Positions 1 through 6,031 of a stretch of DNA of 6,567 nucleotides are shown here, piece by piece. A program made the position numbers and the translations under genes. The notes beneath the pieces were generated by a model. It did not search any database. It saw only the letters and a list, made by a program, of their open reading frames with translations, and had not been told where the DNA came from. Location: positions 1 through 6,567 of the forward strand of contig WQSV01000087.1 in assembly GCA_009787685.1 (NCBI GenBank). The letters run 5' to 3'. Positions within the stretch are counted from its first letter, which is position 1, and each line of letters opens with the position of its first letter. Source of the stretch: Bacillota bacterium (GTDB taxonomy: Bacteria > Bacillota > Clostridia > Christensenellales > Pumilibacteraceae).

Positions 1-1248
1 GGCGATGTTTGCTCTCACTGTGTCGGGAGTTGTTTTGAGAATATAAACTGCTTTTCCTTCGTTTGAAAAGATTGATGCTGCACGAACATGCTGAGTTGTC
101 AAAATCAAGATCAATAACAAGAAGTTTGCAGTCAGTGCAACCATATCTCCAAGTAGTCGAGTGTTAAGGGCGCCAAAAAGCCTATTTAATAAAAAAATTG
201 AAAGAGGGAGGAAGAAGACTCCAAAAAGAGTGTGGACAAGAGCGGATGGTGTTCTGAAGCGAAGCAATGACTCTTTTTTCAAAATGGAGACAAAAGAAGT
301 TAATTTGGTGTTCCTTTTTGGTCTTTTGTTTTCATTTTTCTGGTTTTCTCTGTGTTTTGAAACCATCCAGAAGTAGAGTGGACGAATTATAAAGAACGCT
401 ATTGTCAAAAAATTTGCTAATATTGCAAGTGTTATGAAAAATATCGCAGCACCTTGTCCTGTTGCGGGAATATGTTGACCTTGAATGTTGATATAACCAG
501 TTGCGAGTTGAACAATAAAATCAAAAAAGAAGAAAATGTTTGCGAATTGCGCTAAAAAGGCACGGATTGCATAGAGGTTGTGCCTAATATTTCCGAAAAA
601 GTCGAAATTTTCTGGGATAGCGTTCGTCATTATGAAAAAGAATACGATTGCAACTCCAGCAACACTAGCCGCTAAAATATATTGAACAATACTAAATCGT
701 TTCAAGAGCAGTGCGATAAAAAGAAGAGGTATTGACAAGAACGCACTGATAACGATTGGAATGAGCGAAATGATAATAAAAACAAGTGGGAGAATGAAAT
801 AAAATCCAATACTGAAGTTGTTAACTATTCCAAAGCCAATAAAAATTGGGACAATGAAAATAAGTGAGCGCTTGAATTCGTTGATGTAGAAAACAATAAG
901 TTTTGACAAAAAGACTTGTGAATTAGAGACGGGGAGGGTGAAAAGGATTTGATTGTCGAACGCAAAGTAGAGGTTTTTGGTCATGGAGTAGGTGGTGAAA
1001 ATAATGAACAAAAACATCATTATGGTGAAGACAAGCGTTAACGCGTCTGTTAATCGTGGTCCAAAAATTCCGTTATTTCGAACGATTAGCCAAATTCCCC
1101 AAGACGCAACCGTTATGACAATGAACGCAAAAAGTGGCAACATTATTTTTAATATTGCTGTCTTTGTGTTTCGGAAAGAACTGAAATCCAGTTTTTCTCT
1201 CAGTTGCATCGCAACCAATGTCTTCAAATTTTTAAGATAGATTCTCAT
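1..1248 (-). CDS. Type-2 ABC exporter permease, large subunit, C-terminus cut by window edge
   Basis: An open frame of 416 codons runs from the ATG at 1248-1246 to the window edge with no stop. It is a polytopic membrane protein. Hydrophobic segments lie near residues 35-57, 72-88, 128-180, 190-207, 265-290, 334-353 and 368-384. Features typical of ABC-2-type permeases are visible: an N-terminus reading MQLREKLD (14-21), the motif FTLPVSNSQVFLSK (about 103-116), a hydrophilic middle loop rich in Lys/Asn/Arg (about 297-314), and a second-half coupling-helix-like segment ILKKESLLRFRTP (about 322-334). The final residues, around EGKAVYILKTTP, also match this class. It probably pairs with the ATPase encoded upstream on the same strand at 1467-4034. 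I chose the ATG at 1248 because the frame closes at a TAA (1293-1291) with no ATG, GTG or TTG in between. A second in-frame ATG is at 1209. Neither has a Shine-Dalgarno sequence, so coupling to the small frame ending at 1254 is possible. Family recognition is by motif and layout only. The substrate is unknown. Confidence 0.85.
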   Translation of the reverse strand, partial: MRIYLKNLKTLVAMQLREKLDFSSFRNTKTAILKIMLPLFAFIVITVASWGIWLIVRNNGIFGPRLTDALTLVFTIMMFLFIIFTTYSMTKNLYFAFDNQILFTLPVSNSQVFLSKLIVFYINEFKRSLIFIVPIFIGFGIVNNFSIGFYFILPLVFIIISLIPIVISAFLSIPLLFIALLLKRFSIVQYILAASVAGVAIVFFFIMTNAIPENFDFFGNIRHNLYAIRAFLAQFANIFFFFDFIVQLATGYINIQGQHIPATGQGAAIFFITLAILANFLTIAFFIIRPLYFWMVSKHRENQKNENKRPKRNTKLTSFVSILKKESLLRFRTPSALVHTLFGVFFLPLSIFLLNRLFGALNTRLLGDMVALTANFLLLILILTTQHVRAASIFSNEGKAVYILKTTPDTVRANIA

Positions 1249-1253
1249 TTTTG

Positions 1254-1418
1254 CTATTGAAATAGTGGCTGGAGATAGGGGATGAGCTGATTAAGAGTTT
1301 TGTTTTTTATAACGGAATCTTTTGAGGAGTGGTGAGTTTTTTTTGAAGGGGTAGCCATATTTGGATTGCCGCTACTCGGGCTTGTTTCCAAACACGGAAG
1401 ACATGCTACAGAAGACAT
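1254..1418 (-). CDS. Possible 54-residue small protein between ATPase and permease genes
   Basis: An ATG at 1418-1416 opens 54 codons ending at TAG (1256-1254), 5 nt before the permease ATG. The predicted protein begins MSSVACLPCLETSPSSG, has a CxxC-like CLPC pair (residues 6-9) and a Ser/Thr/Lys-rich middle, and ends in a mildly hydrophobic segment LNQLIPYLQPLFQ. There is no predicted membrane helix or signal peptide. It lies in the same reading frame as the upstream ATPase gene. All 70 codons between that gene's TAA and this TAG are sense codons, so it could be a separate small gene, a readthrough extension, or the remnant of a longer C-terminus. Only a weak purine run (AGAG, about 9 nt upstream) could serve as ribosome binding site. 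I do not recognise the sequence. An open frame of this length can arise by chance in a gap of this size. Confidence 0.35.
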   Translation of the reverse strand: MSSVACLPCLETSPSSGNPNMATPSKKTHHSSKDSVIKNKTLNQLIPYLQPLFQ

Positions 1419-1419
1419 G
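1397..1419. repeat. 9-bp direct repeat GAAGACATG, two copies
   Basis: GAAGACATG occurs at 1397-1405 and 1411-1419, separated by CTACA. On the minus strand this reads CATGTCTTC twice and covers the start of the 54-codon open frame. It may be a small duplication or a regulatory site. Neither use is shown. Confidence 0.4.
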
Positions 1420-1466
1420 TTGTCGACTCTACAAGATTTTGTTTTGTTAAGTCTTAAACTAGCTTT

Positions 1467-4034
1467 TTAGTTTGTTGTGTTAACCACTTGGTCACCTTGA
1501 TTATTCAGCGACTTTGCAAGTTCTGCTCCTTCACTCTCAACTTCTTCTTTGTTTTCTGGTTCTCTGCCGTGTTTGATGACGAACATATAAAAGTTTTCAA
1601 GGGACACACCGAGTTTTTCAATTTCTGAAAGGGGCTTTCCGCTGACGAGAATAGTTCCTTTTCGAATGACAGCCACGCGGTCACAAATTCTTTCTGCGAC
1701 GTCCATGATGTGAGATGAGAAAAAGACAATGTTTCCTTTGTCAGCATGTTCGCGCATTGTTTGTTTGACTTGAAAAATACTGTTTGGGTCAAGTCCAGTC
1801 AACGGCTCGTCCAAAATCCAAACTTTTGGTTCATGAATGAGTGCCGCCATGATCGCTATTTTTTGTTTCATTCCGTGAGAATATGTTCTCATTTGGGAGT
1901 CGAATGCGTGTGACATTTGGAAAATATTGAGATAATGATTCAACAATTTGTCTCTTTGTGTTTTTTCAATACCATAAAGGTCTGCAATATAGTTAATATA
2001 TTCTCGACCAGTCAATTTTTCATAAAGCGCGTAGTGGTCGGGAACATATCCAATTTTTTTCTTTGTTTCAACACTTTGCTTTGCAACATTATATCCACAA
2101 ACAATCATTTTGCCTTTTGTGATAGTTTGGAGTCCAACAAGGCTCTTAATGATGGTTGACTTTCCAGCGCCATTCGGACCAAGAAATCCAAAAATTTCTC
2201 CTGCTTTTATTTCAAGAGAAGCATCTTTGACAGCATAATGCTTGTTTGAGCCATATTTTTTTGAAAAATTTTGTAGTTCTAGCATATCCGCTCCTTCTGG
2301 ATAAATTGGGTCAGTCAATTCTTTCAATCCATATTTCACTTTCAAAGCCATTTCATCTAGTTGAATGCGTTGTTTTCTTCGAAATAATCTTTTGATTTTG
2401 TCCCATGAGAGGAAGTAGTATTCATAGATCAGCCACATTAAAAGGGCAGCAACTGAGAAAACAGCAAAGAAAATAATAAGATATAGAAAACGAACAACGA
2501 GCAGTTGCTCACCAATGGAAACAGTGAAGTAATAGTCCATCAAGATTCTCCAACTAGTTGGGAAGAAGTCGATGATGAAATAACTATTGAGGAAGAAGAA
2601 ATCTTCACCAGTCCAAGAGTTGACGAAAACAACAAAGATGAAGTAGACCAAGAAGAAAATCATTGAATAAAGGAAGTGTTTCAATCTCGGACGTTCAAAT
2701 CCAGCAAGGGCGACGCAAAGTAATGGGAGGAAGAATGCGACATAGTGATTTTGCCAATATGAAAAGACAGTGTAGGAAATTGCATCAAATCCGCCATAGT
2801 TCGGCATAATCATTGCAAGGAAAGCACCCAAGACATTAATAAAGAAAGTGAAATAAAAAACTCTCTTTAATTTGAAAGCAAGGCAAACTGGCAAAATAAA
2901 CATTGCCGTGTTGCAAAGGTGAAGAGGGAGCGTTGAAAGAGATGTCCATCTGTGAAAAGGGAATATAGTGAAATAGACTATCATCGTTGCAACTGCAATA
3001 AGCAATAGGCAATATCTGTTCAGTTCGTCATAAGCACCTGTTGTCAAATGAGTGACATAGTCCTTGTCTTTTGGAATCTTTGTTTTTTTGACAGGTGTGA
3101 TTGGAGTGATGAGTTTTTCTTCGACTGCATGAATATCAAGTTCTTGAATATCAACGGATTTTGAAGCTCTTGGCGAAGATTGTGGGACGGAAGATTCGGT
3201 GACAGATGGAGAGGCAGTTTCCAAATTTGAATTTTGAAAGATTTTTTGCAACTTTTTGACACCAAAATAAAGTCCAAATGGAATGAGAATAGAGAAATAT
3301 ATAACAATTCTGTGGGTCAAACTGAGGTCAATTGCACTGACTTCGCCCGCAAATCCGAAAAACACATGCAAAACACTATTTGGAGCAGTTAAAAACAGCA
3401 GAACTGGAACGAAACATATAATAGCAATTAACTCTTTCTTGAAAGTGCTAAGTCCTCGAGATACTGTTTTTTCCTCTTTTTCACGCCCTTTTTGACGCAT
3501 TAGGAAGAAGATAGTGTGCATAACAGCGATGGAGAGGATTAACCCCAGTTCAACAGAATGAGTGAATATGCGCCCATTAAAGCCCTCTAAAGCGTATGTT
3601 CCACTGAGCATGGTCGCACTAAGCGGTAGAGCAGCCGCTGAAAACACTGAAAATGGCAAAAACACGAAAACAATTGAACGAGAGACGAAAGGGGCATTAA
3701 AAAAGGCACTCAAAGCCAAAACAACAAACGAAGCTGTTGAAAACCAGATAGCAAGCATTCCTATTGAAGCTCCTAGTGGGCCGATTGAAAAGGGAAGTTC
3801 TTGAATAACGTTCTCATTTATGCGTTGTCTGCCACCAAAATCGAACAAACGAAGCCCAAAAACGTCACGATAAGCATTTGGAGCCCAAATATGTCTCACT
3901 GCAAACGCTGAAATTGCCAAAAGGACAACGACCAAATACAAAATTTGCCGTTGTTTTTTATTTTTCAACAAAATATAAGAACCACCAATGATAATTGGCA
4001 GTAAAAAAGTGAGTGGTATATAGAAACCTAGCAT
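1467..4034 (-). CDS. Fusion protein: two tandem YwaF/TMEM164-like membrane units plus ABC ATPase
   Basis: This 855-residue protein has three parts. After a first helix (4-24), six helices (about 30-48, 84-108, 117-141, 161-179, 201-217, 241-258) form unit 1. A polar Ser/Pro-rich linker spans 268-335. Six more helices (341-358, 369-387, 391-410, 428-446, 452-471, 511-536) form unit 2, which resembles the YwaF/TP0381/TMEM164 family, with LPLHLCN (369-375) and WQNHY (427-431). Residues 584-820 are a complete ABC ATPase: Walker A GPNGAGKST (619-627), signature YSHGMKQK (718-725), Walker B VWILDEP (738-744) and H-loop His775. The Q-loop position is Asp666 (GYVPD), as in many type-2 exporters. Positively charged loops fit 13 helices with the ATPase in the cytosol. 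Ordinary relatives are separate genes, so the fusion is notable. The ATG at 4034 begins just before the first helix but lacks a Shine-Dalgarno sequence. The permease downstream on the same strand is the likely partner. An exporter role is well supported; a lipid substrate is only inference. Confidence 0.9.
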   Translation of the reverse strand: MLGFYIPLTFLLPIIIGGSYILLKNKKQRQILYLVVVLLAISAFAVRHIWAPNAYRDVFGLRLFDFGGRQRINENVIQELPFSIGPLGASIGMLAIWFSTASFVVLALSAFFNAPFVSRSIVFVFLPFSVFSAAALPLSATMLSGTYALEGFNGRIFTHSVELGLILSIAVMHTIFFLMRQKGREKEEKTVSRGLSTFKKELIAIICFVPVLLFLTAPNSVLHVFFGFAGEVSAIDLSLTHRIVIYFSILIPFGLYFGVKKLQKIFQNSNLETASPSVTESSVPQSSPRASKSVDIQELDIHAVEEKLITPITPVKKTKIPKDKDYVTHLTTGAYDELNRYCLLLIAVATMIVYFTIFPFHRWTSLSTLPLHLCNTAMFILPVCLAFKLKRVFYFTFFINVLGAFLAMIMPNYGGFDAISYTVFSYWQNHYVAFFLPLLCVALAGFERPRLKHFLYSMIFFLVYFIFVVFVNSWTGEDFFFLNSYFIIDFFPTSWRILMDYYFTVSIGEQLLVVRFLYLIIFFAVFSVAALLMWLIYEYYFLSWDKIKRLFRRKQRIQLDEMALKVKYGLKELTDPIYPEGADMLELQNFSKKYGSNKHYAVKDASLEIKAGEIFGFLGPNGAGKSTIIKSLVGLQTITKGKMIVCGYNVAKQSVETKKKIGYVPDHYALYEKLTGREYINYIADLYGIEKTQRDKLLNHYLNIFQMSHAFDSQMRTYSHGMKQKIAIMAALIHEPKVWILDEPLTGLDPNSIFQVKQTMREHADKGNIVFFSSHIMDVAERICDRVAVIRKGTILVSGKPLSEIEKLGVSLENFYMFVIKHGREPENKEEVESEGAELAKSLNNQGDQVVNTTN
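2283..2298 (-). promoter_or_regulatory. Internal Shine-Dalgarno and ATG before the ABC ATPase domain
   Basis: On the minus strand AGAAGGAG (2298-2291) is followed by a 5-nt spacer CGGAT and then ATG (2285-2283), which is Met584 of the 855-residue fusion. Downstream it would produce a 272-residue protein starting MLELQNFSKKYG, where stand-alone ABC ATPases normally begin. This is the best ribosome-binding match in the window, while the full-length start has none. The bases also encode Glu-Gly-Ala-Asp, so chance is possible. Use of the site is inferred. Confidence 0.5.
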
Positions 4035-4121
4035 ATTTTTTAAGTTTTTTCTAATTTAAAAACAGAGTTAAAATAAGCGTGACTACATATTTTGGACAAA
4101 TATTTAATTACGCCTATCATT

Positions 4122-4150
4122 ATTATACCACAACGCTATGCTATCAACAA
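4122..4150 (-). promoter_or_regulatory. Extended -10 promoter for the ABC fusion gene
   Basis: On the minus strand a perfect TATAAT (4127-4122) is preceded by TGG (4130-4128), giving an extended -10 element. TTGTTG (4150-4145) lies 17 nt further upstream as a weak -35. Transcription would start near 4115, giving a leader of about 80 nt before the ATG at 4034. I saw no riboswitch or strong hairpin in that leader. A second candidate further upstream pairs TTGACA (4235-4230) with GATAAA (4212-4207) across 17 nt. Confidence 0.6.
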
Positions 4151-4219
4151 GTGAAAGCGGTAATTTACATTTCTTTTTTCGTGTTTTTTTCTAATATTCT
4201 CCAGTTTTTATCTAATTAT

Positions 4220-4239
4220 TGTCAAAAAATGTCAAAAAT
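4220..4239. repeat. Tandem 10-bp direct repeat containing two TTGACA boxes
   Basis: Two adjacent copies of TGTCAAAAAA/T (plus strand) lie in the AT-rich gap upstream of the ABC fusion gene. On the minus strand each copy contains a perfect TTGACA, so the pair could be overlapping -35 elements or a short binding site. The copies are too short to claim more. Confidence 0.4.
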
Positions 4240-4312
4240 AAAAAATTACACAAACCACACGAAAAAAAAGGTGTTCTTTAGTAAATTTTCTTGTTTGTTA
4301 TGAAGCATCTTT

Positions 4313-4471
4313 TTATAAGTCGTCAGCGTCTTGTGTGACCTTCTCGTATTTTGAACTGCAAGTTCCAGTGTAGGAGCCGTTTGTGTCGAAATCGCTCTTA
4401 AAAAGTGTCTTTAATTCTTCAGTTGAGAAGACTTTTCCATTGGTCATTAAATTTTTTTTCTTTTTTCTCAT
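4313..4471 (-). CDS. Small hypothetical protein with acidic DADDL C-terminus
   Basis: The frame ends at TAA (4315-4313). From the ATG at 4471 it encodes 52 residues beginning MRKKKKNLMTNGK and ending KYEKVTQDADDL. The middle holds FSTEELKTLFKSDFD and the segment NGSYTGTCSSKYEK. A basic start and an acidic, DADDL-ending tail give a soluble, strongly polarised small protein with no membrane helix. From memory, short Firmicutes hypothetical proteins with a GSYTGT-like segment and a QDADDL end exist, but I could not verify this. Start choice is uncertain: ATG at 4447 gives 44 residues, ATG at 4489 gives 58, and a TTG at 4498 gives 61. The two upstream starts would overlap the -35 region of the divergent gene, and none has a good Shine-Dalgarno sequence. 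The function is unknown. Confidence 0.5.
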   Translation of the reverse strand: MRKKKKNLMTNGKVFSTEELKTLFKSDFDTNGSYTGTCSSKYEKVTQDADDL

Positions 4472-4492
4472 GAAAATAGTGTCTCTCATGAG

Positions 4493-4521
4493 TTGCAAAA
4501 GTATGTATGATGTGATATAAT
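4493..4521 (+). promoter_or_regulatory. Strong extended -10 promoter, probably giving a leaderless mRNA
   Basis: TTGCAA (4493-4498), a 17-nt spacer, and TATAAT (4516-4521) preceded by TGA (4513-4515) form a near-ideal sigma-A-type promoter with an extended -10. The expected start is about A4528, only 3 nt before the ATG at 4531. The -10 itself occupies the place where a Shine-Dalgarno sequence would be. Confidence 0.7.
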
Positions 4522-4530
4522 AAAGTTAAT

Positions 4531-4995
4531 ATGAATGAATTAGAAGAAAAAATTGAAAAAATTGACTCTCAAAGTGAAGTTAAATCAAGCGAAAACACAT
4601 TTGAGTCAACGCAAAATGATGAATTTAATAAAGCAAAACAGCCAAGAAGCGAAGAGACGGTTCATTTGAGTATCTTTAGAAAGGTGATTGGATATGTTGG
4701 ACTAGCTTTTGTTAGTATATTTACTGTGTTTTTGATTGTGTTTTTCACTGATTTCAATCGTTGGAATGGCTGGGTTGGCTATATTGTTCTTATCAGCGGT
4801 GTTATTAGCATTGCGTGTTTCTTCATTTCAAAATCTTGGACGAAAAAACTTGATCATCAAATAGCATTAGAGGACCTTAAAGAAAAAGAAGGTGTTCCGC
4901 TTGAAGACAATGAAGATATTGAAAGTGAAATCAACAAGAATGCGGAAATGGAGAAAAGTGCGAGATCGGAAGATGAGGGCAAAATTGAGGAATAG
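4531..4995 (+). CDS. Hypothetical two-helix membrane protein with acidic ends
   Basis: This 154-residue protein has three parts. A polar, mostly acidic N-terminal tail (1-48) begins MNELEEKIEK. Two membrane helices follow (about 52-73 and 80-100), joined by the short loop TDFNRWNGW. A highly charged C-terminal tail (101-154), rich in Glu and Lys, ends EDEGKIEE. Lys and Arg next to the helices (FRK at 49-51, KSWTKK at 101-106) suggest both tails are cytosolic, with a short outward loop. There is no signal peptide or recognisable enzymatic motif, and I do not recognise the family. The start is set by the ATG immediately after a strong promoter; no other in-frame Met occurs before residue 140. 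No Shine-Dalgarno sequence is present, consistent with a leaderless mRNA. It is divergent from the small gene at 4313-4471 and convergent with the gene at 5197-6000. The charged tails would suit a membrane scaffold or protein-contact role, but that is speculation. Confidence 0.8.
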   Translation: MNELEEKIEKIDSQSEVKSSENTFESTQNDEFNKAKQPRSEETVHLSIFRKVIGYVGLAFVSIFTVFLIVFFTDFNRWNGWVGYIVLISGVISIACFFISKSWTKKLDHQIALEDLKEKEGVPLEDNEDIESEINKNAEMEKSARSEDEGKIEE

Positions 4996-5196
4996 TTTTT
5001 TGAGAAGTGAGTATTGTTAGCATTATTCTGAATCGCTGTGATGCACACCCAAATTCGTTTAAATAAAACGACAAAAAAACAAGCCAAATCGAAATTCTAG
5101 TGAACAAGTAAATAATTTTATTTTCAAAACAATTTATAGTTTAACTCCGAACCAATCGAAAATCAACATCTCAAAATCAAAAGCTCTATCTTAAAA

Positions 5197-6000
5197 CTAA
5201 TTTCTGCTTTTAATCTTGTCAACAACATCTATTTTCGACGCTATTCCAAGGACTATGCAAAGGCTTGCAAATATGATATAATAGACTGAATGAGGCATAA
5301 AGAAACTTGAAAACATCAAAACAAACGCAACAAAGAAGTATCGTCTTGCATTTTTGGGTTTTAATGCTTGTGAGAAGAAGTATTTCAAGCCAGTTAATTT
5401 TGGTTTTTTGAGGACGATTTCTTTTTCTGGCATAGCTCCAAGCCAATTAAGAAGAGAAAAAACTTTTTCCCCATCAAGGATTTCTAGTTCTGGGTCTGGC
5501 AATAGTTTTTTTAACGCTTCTGCATCATCACTAAGTCCGTCGACACTCAAAATAAGTATTTTCTTTGCTTTTTTTCTTGCGTTTTTGTAGAAGTTTCCAA
5601 GAGTGATAGCATTCATTTCGCCGGGAGAAAAATGGAAAAAAACAGCAGTACCTTGAACTTTTAAGAAATCATACTCCTCATCAAATTCAGCACTTGCATA
5701 CCGTTTCAAAAAGGCATCATGAAAGAATTTTTTTGAAAATTCTTCATCATTATAAATAAACTGAGTCAAAATTTCTTTTATTTCATCATTGTCTTTTAAA
5801 GTCTTGTCCCTGCGTTTTTTTTGAAAAACCATGATTAATGCGGTGATTGAAAGGGCACACGTTATGCCAGCAATAAGCATTGTTGATAAATCTCGAGAAA
5901 AGTATCCAATAAAAGCAATAGAAAAAAAAGAAGCCACAAAAAATGTTAGAACCCCATCAATAATCAAAACAAGTCGTTTTTTGATGTTTAAGTTTTTCAT
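5197..6000 (-). CDS. Membrane protein with a degenerate restriction-endonuclease-like cytosolic domain
   Basis: This 267-residue protein has two N-terminal helices (about 9-33 and 39-58), a soluble domain (about 60-215) and two C-terminal helices (about 220-235 and 238-254). Basic residues (KKRR at 61-64, KPKNARR at 214-220) place the soluble domain in the cytosol. Residues 105-192 show the pattern of the Mrr/restriction-endonuclease-like fold: a strand (VQGTAVFFHF), a helix (NAITLGNFYKNARKKAKK), a strand (ILILSV), a helix with DDAEALKKLL, and the closing ELEILDGEKVFSLL. The usual catalytic Asp and Glu/Gln-x-Lys residues are not visible where VFFHF stands, so nuclease activity is doubtful. 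This assignment is by pattern only. A GGAG sequence (6015-6012) lies 11 nt before the ATG and supports the start. The gene is divergent from sua5 and convergent with the 154-residue membrane protein. Its role is unknown. Confidence 0.8.
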   Translation of the reverse strand: MKNLNIKKRLVLIIDGVLTFFVASFFSIAFIGYFSRDLSTMLIAGITCALSITALIMVFQKKRRDKTLKDNDEIKEILTQFIYNDEEFSKKFFHDAFLKRYASAEFDEEYDFLKVQGTAVFFHFSPGEMNAITLGNFYKNARKKAKKILILSVDGLSDDAEALKKLLPDPELEILDGEKVFSLLNWLGAMPEKEIVLKKPKLTGLKYFFSQALKPKNARRYFFVAFVLMFSSFFMPHSVYYIIFASLCIVLGIASKIDVVDKIKSRN

Positions 6001-6011
6001 AAAAATTCAAA

Positions 6012-6015
6012 CTCC
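6012..6015 (-). promoter_or_regulatory. Ribosome binding site of the 267-residue membrane protein
   Basis: GGAG on the minus strand, followed by T and a total spacer of 11 nt to the ATG at 6000. The spacing is slightly long but usable. It is one of only two recognisable Shine-Dalgarno sequences in the window. Confidence 0.55.
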
Positions 6016-6031
6016 GCAAAATTTACTGATT

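Noticed and set aside
161..1240. Plus-strand open frames at 161-376 and 992-1240
   Set aside because: Both are antisense to the permease, whose minus-strand frame has clear membrane helices and family motifs. They are shadows.
1249..1466. Terminator between the fusion gene and the permease
   Set aside because: No GC-rich stem followed by a T-run was found on the minus strand. The two genes may be cotranscribed.
1505..3804. Alternative frames inside the fusion gene (1505-1792, 1917-2159, 3044-3307, 3283-3495, 3562-3804)
   Set aside because: All overlap the well-supported 855-residue protein and have no recognisable content of their own.
4079..4303. Plus-strand open frame of 74 codons in the gap upstream of the ABC fusion gene
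   Set aside because: It starts with GTG and has no ribosome binding site. Its translation is low-complexity (Tyr, Phe, Lys from AT-rich DNA), and it overlaps the minus-strand promoter elements. It is more likely noncoding.
4485..4492. CTCATGAG palindrome and repeated TCATGA near the small-gene start
   Set aside because: An 8-bp palindrome is expected by chance, and the repeat only reflects two nearby ATG codons with similar context.
5056..5070. Short inverted repeat CGTTT-N5-AAACG in the convergent gap 4996-5196
   Set aside because: A 5-bp AT-rich stem with no adjacent T-run in the correct orientation is too weak for a terminator. No other convincing intrinsic terminator was found in this gap.
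4857..5590. Open frames at 4857-5087, 5219-5446 and 5354-5590
   Set aside because: They lie antisense to or in another frame of the two membrane-protein genes. Their translations are Ser/Phe-rich shadows.
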